NCBI GenBank assembly: GCA_032717465.1
Contig: CM064690.1
Location: forward strand, 8,948,593-9,012,592
DNA: 64,000 nt
Source: Coenobita brevimanus
Taxonomy: Eukaryota; Arthropoda; Malacostraca; Decapoda; Coenobitidae
Direction: 5' to 3'
Shown: in pieces, positions 22,040 to 33,699 of the stretch
How the letters are laid out: each line of letters begins with the position of its first letter
How positions within the stretch are numbered: position 1 is the first letter of the stretch
Notes under the pieces: model-generated
Databases searched by the model: none
What the model was told of the DNA's origin: nothing
The model's input: the letters and a program-made list of their open reading frames with translations, nothing else
Position numbers and translations under genes: made by a program

Positions 22040-22495
22040 TTTTAGACAAAGAGGCTGAGGCGTATGATGTACTGTATATACTGATCTCCTTGATGTTTAT
22101 GAACAGACTGGTGTATATTCTGCTGATGAGGATCGATTTTGGATGATGCAGTTCACAGTGCTGGGCATCAGTTTAAAGCACAGTGGAGTGCAATGATACA
22201 CCTGCAGTTTCACCGGGAAATTGTCACATCCTACCTACAGAGATTTGATGTTCCCGTAATGGAATATGAGGAAGACCAAGCAATGTTCCAAGACACATTG
22301 ATATCGGATATGACAAGCAAGAACATCACGTGGAACACGTTCCTGATAATAAGAAAAGGAGATATGCAAGTACAGGTTGTATATCGACTGGCCGGACTCA
22401 GTGCAGCAAATGTAATGTTGAACCATGGGTCAAATGCTTCTTATCTATCACGGAAAATAAAATGTTCTGAAAGTCTAGTTGCAAGTATTTACTAA
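22040..22495 (+). pseudogene. Unidentified coding-like fragment
   Basis: The open frame from 22139 reads GHQFKAQWSAMIHLQFHREI, then SYLQRFDVPVMEYEED, then SKNITWNTFLIIRKGDM and VYRLAGLSAANVMLNHGSNA. Composition looks protein-like rather than repeat-like. Just upstream, in another frame, DLLDVYEQTGVYSADEDRFW also looks coding, so a frameshift near 22140 may split one old gene or element. I do not recognise the family; a transposon-encoded or host fragment are both possible. Confidence 0.4.
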
Positions 22496-23156
22496 AAGTC
22501 CGGCTACAGCCTTAATATAGGACATGGTGTGAAAGCATATAAAAAGTAACAAAAAAATGTATATATTTTCCTTTTCTGCAGCATCCACCATCTCTAGCAG
22601 AGATGATATATTTACTTTGTGATGCATGCAGCTAAAAAGATAAAACAGTGTGCTGGCATATTTACTACTTGTGTGTTCATAACCCTGTTTCACTGTAGGA
22701 ACTAAAAAAAAACAGAGGAGGGGGTCCCTAGTCCCCTCACCCCGCCCCTTTTAGTAGGCTTTTACGACACGAAGGGAATACGGTGGCAGATTTCTTCCTA
22801 ACACAACATGGCCGCAGAGTGGTAGTACCACCCCACAGTGTGGCCAGATTGTGTCCCTCCCGCCGCAGGGGTGTGTGTGGATAAGTAAATTGGGAGTGTG
22901 TCGTCCTGTCTTGGCTACCTCCCTTTCTTTGGGGGAAGCAGCGTAGGTATATAGATAGTACTCATAGCCTCCTACCACTGCCAGATGGCACCATGCAATA
23001 TCTTGAAAATGATACTGAGTTAAGATCATTAAAATGGGGGTCCCGTATCCTATGGTCGTACCAAATAATACAAAAAATGTGTTGTATCACTATAACCAGC
23101 AAGTCGTAAACGCCGTATTGTATTTGATAATGTTGGGGCTGTATGATGTGGCAATG
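22496..23156. other. Unassigned intergenic DNA
   Basis: Nothing recognised. Confidence 0.5.
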
Positions 23157-23542
23157 TAGGCAGAAATTCAATGCTTCACAGGGCTATGTCGCGTATTATG
23201 CTGTGGATCGGTAGGCAGAATTTCATTTTGTCACAGGGCTACGTTGTGTACAGTAGTATGCTGGGTAAGGTAAAGAACTGCATTAACACAGAGCTGTACA
23301 GTATGGTATGCTGTGGTAGGGTAGGCAGAAAAGCTTTGTGTCATAGGGCTGTGCTATAAAGTATGCTGTGATAGTTAAGGCAGAAATCCATTGTGACATA
23401 AGGCTGTGTTGTGCAGTATGTTGTGGTAGTGATGGCAGAAATCCATTGTGTCACAAAGCTGTGTTATGTAGTATGCTGCGGTACGGTATGCTGAAATTCA
23501 GTGTGTTACAGGCTTCTGTTGTGGTGTATATTGTGCGATGTG
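23157..23542 (+). repeat. Minisatellite, about 55 bp unit, seven copies
   Basis: Units carry GGCAGAAAT(C/T)CA, TTGTGTCACAGGGCTGTG and AGTATGCTGTGGTAG in fixed order. Copies start near 23157, 23212, 23271, 23322, 23378, 23433 and 23488. Divergence between units suggests an old array. Confidence 0.85.
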
Positions 23543-23764
23543 ACCTTCCCACCAACATCCATCACAACCCAAGCGACTCGTGTGCTTTTAAAGAGGTGCT
23601 GCCGAGGCAAGACAGTGGCACCCATTCTACATGGCGTAGGGAATTTCGTAGCATCTTCTCGGCGATATTTATGTCTGTTACAATTTGTATATTTTTGTAC
23701 GTTACTGAGGTGAACTATGTCTATACTAGACACATATGAGCAACGAGTGATAATCGTGGTGTCT

Positions 23765-24280
23765 TGAGCATAATAAATATCCAAGAAATAGGTGCTACGA
23801 ACCCCACTATGTCATCTAAAATATGGATACGATCATATTCCAAAATCAACAGCACATTTCTTAGAGCTTCTTCTTCGGCGATTTGTTTTGCATAGTACAT
23901 CTCTTTTTATTTTCTCATAATGCATATAACTGAGGAAACAATATATGTGCTACATGTGCCTAAATAGCATAAATACCAACGTAGTATAGACATAATAAAT
24001 TGCTAAGAAAAACGTGCTAAGAAGAGTCATATGCCGCCTAGAATACGGTTCTAAGGATCGTATTCCAGAGGAAAGAGGATCTCTTTTTCGGTGGTTTACT
24101 TTTCACTTTACACTACTTAATCCCCTTGTACAGGTACGTTGCTAAGGCAAGCCACGTCAAAATTAGAACTATGTAAATACTATTAAAGAGAATATGAAAG
24201 GGTGTTATGTATAATGAACTGCTAAGAAAAAAATATGCTGCGATATATCACTGAAGACGATCAAATGTGGTGTGGATGTT
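23765..24280 (+). repeat. Degenerate tandem repeat, about 220 bp unit
   Basis: Three copies share ATAATAAATTGCTAAGAAA, a GTGCTA word, then CGATC(A/G)TATTCCA (near 23770, 23993 and 24210). The last copy is partial. Confidence 0.55.
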
Positions 24281-24297
24281 TGCTCATGTCACCAATA

Positions 24298-24301
<4 letters not shown>

Positions 24302-24333
<32 letters not shown>
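24302..24333. repeat. (CT)n microsatellite
   Basis: Short CT array. Confidence 0.95.
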
Positions 24334-24336
<3 letters not shown>

Positions 24337-24639
24337 GTATATAAAATCGCTTCACGACGGGGACTTCGTATTTAGTCACCTGACGATTATAGTCTTGTAT
24401 TTCAGTTGGCATAGGATGCTTCATCTCACTTTCCCATGACGATTTACAGTAGACGTTATATTGTACATAACAAGCGCTGTACTTCATTCTTCAACTTTTA
24501 TATATGTATGTCGTACCATGAGGTGAAGACGGGAGTCCGGGTGTCTGTTCAGCTCATTTAACTTGGCATACTGTCGATAGTTCTCCATCTACCACATGTT
24601 TTCTTGATCAGATTGGGTGGGGAAGAGAAGTCGAGATGA

Positions 24640-24955
24640 TGATGATTACACAGTAGTTTCAGGTCGACTTGGATCATCTTCTGGTACGAGGAGAAACAGA
24701 ACGCATACGTCTGAGTAACTGAAAATCAACGGGTTTGATTCCCTTTGGCCGATCACGAATCATGTTCGGCAAAGTCTCTTTACCTCAGCCTGTCCGCGCC
24801 TAGATCTTGGAAAGGGACCAGGATTGGTAAATTGAGAATTGCCTGTCTCAGTCTAGGGTAAATGGTCTGTAAGTGCTTTCCATGTCAGTTACGCCACGTG
24901 AGCCAGGTCCCAGCTCTCTAACCATTCGGACACATCTCCCTCCTTCCTCCAGTCA
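24640..24955 (-). mobile_element. Possible decayed tRNA-derived SINE
   Basis: On the minus strand GTGTCCGAATGGTTAGAGAG resembles the head of a tRNA-Ser or tRNA-Leu gene. The far end is (ATC)n at about 24640-24650. No clear B-box at the expected distance; GGGTTTGATTCCC at 24731 is on the other strand. Weak. Confidence 0.3.
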
Positions 24956-25204
24956 CTACGTGATAACATCACTGAACGTTAGCAGGACAGTAGGACAGCG
25001 GAAAGTAAATCACAGGCAGTGAATAAGACAGCAGTCGAAGACAATGATATGATGTTGATTTGGTTATTTGAATATTGTTGACTGGCGTTGGTTTGCGAGA
25101 TTCTATCCACAAACGTAGTGACAGTCAGTGCGGCTCTAACCCAATTCAAGAGCGTTCCCAAACATGAGGGCAGCACCAAAGCGGCCGAGCCACCGAGTCT
25201 CCCA

Positions 25205-25692
25205 CTCCTATCCATTTCAGACCCCATGAGGCATCGTTTTTCTCAAGTATGTTCTAAACTAACAGTTGGATCAATATGACATTTTGGCATAGCTTGTTTG
25301 ACACCGTCCCCTAATTTATGGCACTACAGTGCATCGCCAAGTATGTTTCATTAAGGAGTTTACCCTTGGCTTTGAAGGCGAAGCTGGCAAGAGCCGAGTA
25401 GACATTCGGACAGGGGAAGGTTTTATGTGACGTAGTTGTGACGTGTATCACTCCACCACCTCTCCCTCCACTCCCGTCTTCCCCTGTCCGAATATCTACT
25501 CGGCTCCTGCCAGCTTCGCCTTCAAAGCCAAGAGTAAACTCTTTAATGAAACACACTTGGCAATGCACTGTAGTGCCATAAATTAGGGGACGGTGTCAAA
25601 CAAGCTGTGCCAAAATGTCATATTGATCCAACTGTTTGTTTAGAACATATTTGCGAAAAACGATGCCTCATGGGGTCTGATATGGATAGTAG
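25205..25692. repeat. Large palindrome with 215 bp arms
   Basis: Left arm 25205-25419 and right arm 25478-25692 are reverse complements with roughly 14 to 18 differences, around a 58 bp spacer rich in CTCC. Landmarks: GACCCCATGAGGCATCGTTT, TTGGATCAATATGACATTTT, GACACCGTCCCCTAATTTAT, GGCTTTGAAGGCGAAGCTGG. No target duplication seen at the outer edges. Could be a foldback transposon or an inverted duplication. Confidence 0.92.
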
Positions 25693-25849
25693 GCTAATTC
25701 TGCTCCTTTCTCCTTCACGCCATGTTGTCTCATATCCTTCATCCAGCGTAACTCTAGCCATCAACATCGCTCTGCCTGCACTTAATCTCTTTTACCTTTC
25801 ACTCTCAATACGCATCCACTCCCCCTCTCTGAACCTCTACTACACCTCT

Positions 25850-25968
<119 letters not shown>

Positions 25969-26058
25969 CAGCTTCAAGATAGCACTGTCCTTCCACCCTT
26001 ATGATATATGAACCTGGATTAGTACATTTCCATCCTCTCTACCAGACCTGTATGAAAG

Positions 26059-26061
<3 letters not shown>

Positions 26062-26140
<79 letters not shown>
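26062..26140. repeat. (CT)n microsatellite
   Basis: About 39 CT units. Confidence 0.97.
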
Positions 26141-26142
<2 letters not shown>

Positions 26143-26810
26143 CCATCCTCCAGTCATTTTTTTTTTTAATTCTTTCTGCATCTTAACCCTCCATTTTTTT
26201 TCTTTTCACTCATTCTTAATTTTAGCATCCACCTCTTTTTGAATAATTAAGCGCATGCTTCCAACTTATTCCTCAATTCTTTTCCTTCTGGCCATGTCAG
26301 CCAAATGTTTCCTGTCTCTTATTCTTCCCAATTTCCACAAATTCTAAAAACAAATGATTGTATCCCGCTGTTTTCATCATCGAGCAGTTCTTCCAGTCAT
26401 ATCCTCCTACATCTCATCTTCTCACACTCGTTCTCTCCATGTTCCCTCTTTCCCTCACATTGCCTCTCGCAGTTCTCATCATATTCGCCATAGGTTTTCC
26501 AGCCTTTCCTTTTGGATGTTTCCCTGTCTCTCGCAGCTCTTTCTCTCCCTCAGCTTCTCTCTTACCTTTACAATGTCCTCACTGTTTTCTCGTTGTCTGT
26601 TTCGCAGGTGTTAACTGCTTTCCTTCTACATCTCTCTCCCTCTCTTCTCGTTCACATCCTCCATCGTCCTCCTTTTCCCTCGTAGTCTCTTTAATCTCTA
26701 CCCTTCCCCCCGAAGAGAGAGGCTAATAATTTAAAAAGATGAAAACATGGTGGTTGAGCCGATGAGTTAGACGATATATATGGTATGAGGGGAATTCCTG
26801 AACATTATTA
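26141..26810. other. Pyrimidine-rich unassigned DNA
   Basis: C/T bias on the plus strand, no recognised element. Confidence 0.5.
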
Positions 26811-26812
26811 GT

Positions 26813-26881
<69 letters not shown>
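26811..26881. repeat. (GA)n microsatellite
   Basis: GA array continuing into degenerate CAGACAGA repeats to about 27055. Confidence 0.95.
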
Positions 26882-26882
<1 letters not shown>

Positions 26883-27467
26883 CAGCCAGACATACAGACA
26901 GTTAGCCAGGCACAGATAGACAGAAAGTTAACCCGACACAGACAGACAAAGAGACAGTTAAACACAGAGTTGAGACCCTACACTGTGGTTCGATAGGCAC
27001 AGACAGACAGACAGACAAACAGTTCGACACGCACAGACAGACAGACAGACTGATGAGGTGACAAGGGGAGATACCAAGTAAAATATTTTTTGGTACGAGA
27101 AGACCTAAAATAAATCTGATTTGGTGTTGGAGAATTGCTGGCAAGGAAAATAAATGGTTTTGCGAGGAAGGACGATATTAGTCTCTGAGGAACATGGCAA
27201 AGGATCTGGGGTTCAGGGTGATAGCTGGTCTGTGATGTAGTCGGGCTGGTAGGAAAAACTGGTCCTTGGTCAGATGCTGACCCTAGATGAGAAGTGAATT
27301 CCGTGAATAATAGGAATGCTGTGATGGCCTGGGTTCTCGACGGACTCAACAACTGTGAAACTGCATGAACAACTTGAAGATCAAGGGCAGTTAGACGAGT
27401 GAAGAAGGCAGTCGAAGCAAAAATTCTGCATATTTTGTTATATTATCTGGCAGCTGCCAAATCAAGT

Positions 27468-27600
27468 AACGGCGGTACTGAACCACAAGGGCTGGATGAC
27501 CTAAAACTATTGATCAAACATTATAAAATGAAGGATCGGCGGCACTGAAAACCAAGAGTCAGACGACCAAACATTATTGATCAAATATTTTTAAACAATG
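27468..27600 (+). repeat. Imperfect tandem pair, about 66 bp
   Basis: GGCGGTACTGAACCACAAGG and GGCGGCACTGAAAACCAAGA head two units that both end with TATTGATCAAA(C/T)ATT. Confidence 0.6.
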
Positions 27601-28074
27601 TATAATTTTTGTTTTATTCTCATCCTGTAAATTAATTTATTGCATGTATTTCTTGGTCTAATGAAACAAACCGACAATGTTTAACATACAGACTCAATGC
27701 ATGTTTTATTTTGGACCTATAAAGCTTTCACCTTAACCTGATCCAGATTTTCGTCCTTCAGAAGCTTACTTCACATAGCACAGTGGCAAAAAAAAAAGAA
27801 AAAAAAAAAAAGACAGCACTACGCCTCTGTAAATTTCTTTTTCCTTAAAACTTTTTCGTTCCTAGTATAATTCTAGTGATGTTGTATTGTTGCAACTCAG
27901 CTCTGAGGGTGAAAGGTGCGTAGATTATAATAATTACTCGATGCAGGAAATGTAGCACAATAAGGCTGAAGAAGCTGTCAACAGTTTCATAACAGTAAAT
28001 ATGACCCGACATGTAGATAAGTCTTTCTGCCTATACCATAAAATTGACTTTCTGTTTCTGTTAAATATCGATCA

Positions 28075-28178
<104 letters not shown>

Positions 28179-28342
28179 AGTACATATAACCTATGTGTAT
28201 TATTCCAACCAAACGTAAGAACCCAGAGCTAAGATTGTCAGTCCTGACTTTAAAATGGAGAGTGGCCTGTTGCTTGGCCCTGAGTGGCATTACCCAGTAA
28301 ATGAGCAATAAACCCCAACCTTCCCTCGGGCTTAAACACTTA

Positions 28343-28560
28343 GGCCCAAATTCAGGACGACGGTATTCTCGTTTTTGAGGTTAGTTCAAACGATGGATTG
28401 GGGATTATTTGATCCCGGATTATATCCTAGGGTTTAGCCATACTCAAGTCGCTGGATTATATCACAGATAATCCGAGAATGAGTAATCCGGGAATTAAAC
28501 CTCGGACTGAAGTACGCATTTGGACACAGTGATCACCGCCAAGCAGCATGCCTTTTTAGT
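28343..28560 (+). other. Candidate left inverted end (AGGCCCAAATTCA)
   Basis: Starts AGGCCCAAATTCAGGACGAC and is followed by a block rich in GGATTAT and CTAGGGTTTA words. The reverse complement of 30950-31106 begins AGGCCCAAATTCAAGGTGCG with similar words, so the two may be ends of one old DNA transposon. Flanks do not show a clear target duplication. Confidence 0.4.
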
Positions 28561-29004
28561 CAAACTGAGATTTGAATGCGGGGGGAAAACCAGCATCTAA
28601 AGAAAAAGAAAAGTCGTTCCCTGCCTAGTTAGTGAATTGATGTAAAAAATTATTCCAGTATAAAATGTAATATCATTATAACACGAACGAATGAAAAAAA
28701 AAAAAAAAACAATCATGACCAGTCATGAATAACGCAGTGCCAGTAAGTTAGTAAGGTTGATAATATTGCTGGATGCATAAACACTTTACATTTGCTGGTC
28801 GTTATTTCTGTATTATTACAGTATTCAGTCCTATCATTTTATCACATATGGATTTTAATAATTATTCAAGTCTTAATGCGACAGCCAATATCAGTTTTCA
28901 TTTCTGATAGGCCCGCGATGTAAAAGTAACACAAGTTGAAGCATATAATGTCAAATCAATTCGGCCTTACTGCATTACGGGAAAGGGTGATTTATAATAA
29001 CATT
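28561..29004. other. Unassigned DNA
   Basis: AT-rich with a poly(A) run at 28694-28710. Nothing recognised. Confidence 0.5.
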
Positions 29005-30125
29005 TTTTTATGCAAGAAAGAAGGAACCAAAGGCCAGGAGCCAGCAACTCGTTCCTTCCAAGAAAAAACAAAAACAATACAAAAGAGAGCCGAATTCATG
29101 ATCCATTCATTTCGAGATGCCTGGACAGACTGCGTTTGAAAGACTGGAGATCATAGGAAGCAGGAAAAACAGACAGAGGGAGACAGTTTCAGAGTTGACC
29201 TGTTGCATAAATGAAGGACTGGGAGTAACGGTTAACTCTTGCGTTAGAGAGTTGGACAGAAAAGGGATGAGAATTTGCTGCTAGACGTCGTAGAGGTGGA
29301 GGGATGCAAGCAGACAGTTCAGAGGAGCAGTGACCATTGAAGTAGCGGTAGAAAAGAGATAAAGATGCAACAGTGCAGCGAAGAGACACAGGTTGAAGGG
29401 AGCCAGTAAGAGGAGGAGAGTTGATGAAACGAAAAGCCTTTGACTCCATCCTATTGAGAAGAGCTGTATGTGGGGAGCCTCCCCACACATGAGACTTGTA
29501 CTCCACACAGGGGCGAATAAAACCCGGGTATAGAGTCAACAATTGTGCAGGGGTAAAGAAGGTACGGAGTCGGCTTAGCACACCCAATCTCTTGGAAGCA
29601 GATTTTACAAGAGATGCAATATGATTTTTCTAAAGATAAGTCCCGAGTGAATGAAACCCCAAGCATGTTCAAGGATGATGCAGGATTGAGCTGGATATTA
29701 TTAAACCTTAGAGGGTACTCCTGTGGAAGATTGTGTCGAGTTGATATGTGTAAAACCTGAGTTTTTGATGCATTAAAAATAACAAGATTATTTTTACCCC
29801 AGTCAGAGATACGAGCCAAGTCAGACATTAGGTGTGCCATGGCCTCATCCCTTGTTTGTTGAAGTAACTGCTGAGATGGACGTTGCGGGAATCGAATGGA
29901 AAGTTGAAAGGTGGAATCATCAGCGAACGAGTGGATAGGGTTAGATGTACAGCTTAGAAGGTCATTGATGAATAAAAGGAAGAGAGTTGGTGATAGGACA
30001 GAACCCTGAGGAACACCACTGTTGATAGATCTAGGAAAAGAACGATGGGCGTCTACAACAGCAGCTACAGAACGACCAGAAAGGAAGCTATTGATGAAGG
30101 CACAGATAGAAGGACAGATAGTTTA
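29005..30125 (-). pseudogene. Jockey-like LINE (family J) RT C-terminal half, copy 1
   Basis: On the minus strand, in order: the RT B-motif SGVPQGSVLSPTLFLLFIND, the catalytic SFADDSTF, ARISDWGKNNLVIFNASKTQ, NMLGVSFTRDLSL, then the C-terminal LTLYPGFIRPCVEYKSHVWG and RMESKAFRFINSPPLT. The catalytic Asp pair is present, but frameshifts (for example near 29460-29590) break the frame and the A-motif is missing. 5' truncated at about 30120. The 3' end lies near 29005. Confidence 0.85.
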
Positions 30126-30949
30126 AATTGTCCTATCTACTATTACTAATATTTCTTTGAAACAGATCTAAATTTATGATATAGCATAATAAGTGGTTAC
30201 TAGAAAAGAATATTCACTAATGGAAACATTGATACTGTATTCCGAAAGTACGGTAATACTAGGCTAATCTTTGCCCAACTGACAATTTTATGATACAGAC
30301 GTACAGTCAACAAGAAACGTATCGCACATTTGTGTTGCTATGAATGTGAAAATGAGCGAGTGCTGCAGGACACACCTAGTGCCTTGAAAAACATAGCACT
30401 CAGAATGTGGACTATTGTGCTTTTTCGAGTCCTAATCACGAAGGATAATATTTGCACTTATAATCACAGGGTGCTCCATGATTCAGAATTATACGTGCGA
30501 TAAGAGGTTCGTTACTTTTTTGGTTGACTGTACGATGATACATATACGAGTTTTACGCTACTGTTTGCGCAGCTGCCACAGTTTTTTTTTTTTTTTTTTT
30601 TTTATTGTTTTTGCCACTATTAGCAAAGTTTAATTATAAAGAAGTATAGTAATAATAAGCAACGGTTTGCACAATTGACGAACATTCATTAAACTAATGT
30701 GCGATGATAACAGGCAGCTGTTTGCACAACTAGCAAAGTCTTATGACAGAAGAATAAGTTACGACAGTAACAGGTTTCTGTTTGCAGTGTTCTCAATGTA
30801 CAGTGTTCACGGGAGGTTGACGTTTGATTTTTATGACATTATCGCGCCTGTCACCGAATAGTCCCCTCTCCAGAAACATTTTAGTCTGTAGAAATGTTTG
30901 GAAAGGATGGCTCGAATTTATGTTGAAGCCTGCAAGCTTTGTTCTTCCG
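30126..30949. other. Unassigned DNA
   Basis: Contains a poly(T) run at 30581-30603. Two or three similar phrases about CAGCTGTTTGCACAACTAGCA recur at 30560-30790, suggesting weak local repetition. Confidence 0.5.
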
Positions 30950-31132
30950 TCAATCCACCTCATGGAATGGAAGAAACCTCGGATTATGCGCCACAGTGGC
31001 TCAAGCCTCGTTCTGAATATCATTGATCTAGGATTATGCTGTAATCTAGGGTTTAAACCGGGGATTGGGTTTAAAATCGCACCTTGAATTTGGGCCTTAT
31101 AGACCACATGGGCCATATGCAACATTAACTTA

Positions 31133-31396
31133 CTATAGTCGCGGCGCACGACTCTGACGTTGTCATTATCGTACCCTGGCAACCTACCATTCAAAAGTGC
31201 GTCCAATTTCATGTCATATACTACACGAATCATACTATTATGTACGAATATATTATACACGAATATTATTATACACGAACATATTATACACGAATCACAT
31301 GCGTCTCATATTATACACGAAATCAGACGCACTTTTGAATGGTCGATTGCCAGAGCACGATAATAACAACCTCAGAGCCACGCGCCGCGACTATAG
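31133..31396. mobile_element. Foldback MITE with 75 bp inverted ends
   Basis: Left end CTATAGTCGCGGCGCACGAC and the reverse complement of the right end CTATAGTCGCGGCGCGTGGC stay similar for about 75 bases (ATTATCGT, CTGGCAA, ACCATTCAAAAGTGCGTC). The middle (about 31225-31315) is a short tandem repeat of TATTATACACGAA. A TA target is possible, but the CTATAG ends are self-complementary so the exact border is uncertain. No protein. Confidence 0.85.
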
Positions 31397-31435
31397 ATCA
31401 TAAGTTGTCCATTTTTTACATTATTAACCTTTTTT

Positions 31436-31850
31436 TTTTTTTGTTGTTGTTGTTACGCGAGGAAAAAGGAACCAAAGGCTAGGAGCCAGCAAAACACTTC
31501 CTTCCAAGGGGAAAAAATAAATAAATAAATTAGAGAGCCAAATTCAAGATCCGTTTATTTCGAGGTGCCTGGACACGCTGCGTTTGAAAGACTGGAGATC
31601 ATAGGAAGTAGGAAATACAGACAGAGGGAGACAGTTCCAGAGTTGACCTGTTGTATAAATGAAGGACTGGCAGTAACGGTTAACACTTGCATTAGAGTTG
31701 GACAGAAAAGGGATGAGAGTTTGTTGCTAGATGGGTGCTACACACCCGTCGTAGAGGTGGAGGGATGCAAGCAAACAGTTCAGAGGAGCAGTGACCATTG
31801 AAGTAGTGATAGAAAAGAGATAAAGAGGCAACAGTGCGGAGAAGAGACAG
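31436..31850 (-). pseudogene. Jockey-like LINE (family J) 3' end, copy 2
   Basis: Close match in the same orientation to 29010-29395 of copy 1 (minus-strand RT C-terminus and 3' region). Truncated further than copy 1. T/GTT-rich sequence sits at the 3' border (31429-31452). Confidence 0.8.
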
Positions 31851-32454
31851 ATGAAACGAATTATGTATTCGGTAGTGTTCTTGTTATGACCAAACGTTTT
31901 TATTTTTTTAAGCGAGGTTTTTCTAATTGATGGGTCTAGATACAGTTTTCAGTTAATCCCCATTACAATCAGGAGCCTGTTTTATGCTGGGAAATTCCTT
32001 AGGTAGTAGCACCAATCAAAAAATATATATATGTATTCAGGTATAAACGGAGGCATGGAGGAGGAACTGAGATTCAAAAACAAGTTCACTTTCAAAACTG
32101 ATTCTCGTAAGTAAGATTTGCCTTTCCAGGAGGTATGTCAACTCAATGACTGCACATCTCACGTCCGTCTTATAAAAACTAATTATAATTTCGATGGGAG
32201 CTAACTCTAAGTTTGTGTGTAAATCCGCGTGAGACAGACAATGAGCCTTAATCTCACTGGCATGGCAAAATTCGTATTTCCTCTTTTTTAACGGACTGAG
32301 GAGATAGAAGGAGAATAAATCACAAAGGAAGAGCTGTTACGAAATGTTCATTATGCATAGAAAACGGTTCAGTGTCCAAACTGTTGAGAAACAATAACAA
32401 CTTAGGAATTATTACCGAATAATAATTATCGCATAGGGCAGGGAAGAGATTTGC
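31851..32454. other. Unassigned DNA
   Basis: Nothing recognised. Confidence 0.5.
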
Positions 32455-32700
32455 TGTTTGAAAAGACTTGAGGAAAGTCCCGAGCTGTGGTAGAGAACAG
32501 TTTCTAAATATAAATTTCGTTAGAATAAACCTTACTTTTCTACCGCGAGACCCATCAACATGTCAAACACACTACCACTGCCGCCACTACAATCACATTA
32601 GTCATGAATGAAACAGCCTTAGTATTTATTTAATATAAACGGTGGGTGTTTGTTTCCAGGTTGTAATATGTGAAGGTGCTTGTCACGGAAGAAAATTGTT
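32455..32700 (+). mobile_element. Diverged copy of SINE family 2 body
   Basis: Follows 10185-10380 in order: GAGAACAGTTT, CTTACTTTTCTACC-GAGACCC, AACATGTC, CATTAGTCATGAATGAAACA, then AAACGGTGGGTGTTTG. The tRNA-like head and the poly(A) tail are not recognisable. Confidence 0.6.
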
Positions 32701-32835
32701 GAGCCTCAGGGAAGAGAGTATTAAATTTATTGCCAACATTACCTCATCTTCTGCCTTGTCCTCCGGGAAACCACATTAACCCACTCACTCACCGACCCAC
32801 CCATGGTGTACAAGATTTTTTTTTTTTCCTGTCAA

Positions 32836-33455
32836 ATATAATCATCTGGAGGTCGCAAGAATAAACCGTAAAAAGACGCCATCGGACTGAAGGAGTTCAT
32901 AAAAGCTAAATCTGCTCTCGTTCAGTCAGAAGAGGCTGTCCTAAGATGAAATATAATCATGTGGATGTAGCAAAATACTTACTTCCGTTAAATGTCACAG
33001 TGTTGCAGTAGGTTAAGTGAAAAGGGTGTACAACTTTCCTCAGCCCAAGGACGATTTCATTTTATTCTCGCGTCCTCCAGACGATTTTATTTGGCATAGA
33101 CGAGTTCTCTGACAGTGATGTGGTTAATGGAAGTCACATCAAATCCCTCTAGTTCGAAAAGTCTCTCCAGATCTACATAAACATGACTGAAGGTACAGAA
33201 CCAAGAATATAATATAGAAGACGTCATTGGGCTGAATGGCTTTACCTGTACAATATTCTATTCTGGAAAATTCTAATGCCTTTATTCAGCTTTAGGTAGA
33301 CGGCTGTCAGTATGGGATAAATGGAAAGTTATATGTAAAACCCCCCTCCCCTCCCGGTTCGAGAAATCTGTTCAGAGCTAAATAAAATGATCTGAAAGTA
33401 ACAAGCTTTAAGTTTTTTCAAAAAGTGTTGGGGCTGAAGGAGTTAATCCCAGTAT
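32836..33455 (+). repeat. Dispersed repeat X, cluster of copies
   Basis: Copies near 32840, 33148 and 33345 share TTCGAAAAGTCTCTCCAGA, CTGAATAAAAT, a TCTGGAGGT-GCAAG word, and GACGTCATCGGACTGAAGGA followed by GTTAA. A minus-strand partial copy lies at 33050-33110. Other copies are at 35970-36068, 36425-36535 (minus) and 48200-48330. Confidence 0.55.
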
Positions 33456-33515
33456 CACACACAGGGATCCGACCCACCTTGGACGGGGGTAAAGAGGGAC
33501 CATGGAACGTGACTC

Positions 33516-33517
<2 letters not shown>

Positions 33518-33579
<62 letters not shown>

Positions 33580-33699
33580 CTATCGCTGTCCCGTTATAAC
33601 CCCATCTTTCTCACCTTCCATATTTTCAGTGTGCTCTGTTAGGACTGTGTGTGTGTGTGTGTGTGTGTGTGTCAGAGAGAGAGAGAGAGAGAGAGAGAT
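33518..33699. repeat. Compound (GA)n, (GT)n, (GA)n microsatellites
   Basis: GA 33518-33578, GT 33645-33671, GA 33673-33699, with about 65 bases of unique sequence between the first two. Confidence 0.95.

Noticed and set aside
29281..29508. 75-codon frame on the minus strand
   Set aside because: Shadow in another frame of the LINE J reverse transcriptase.
30793..31260. 155-codon minus-strand frame
   Set aside because: Runs across the MITE arm and the candidate transposon end; no protein-like pattern beyond repeats.
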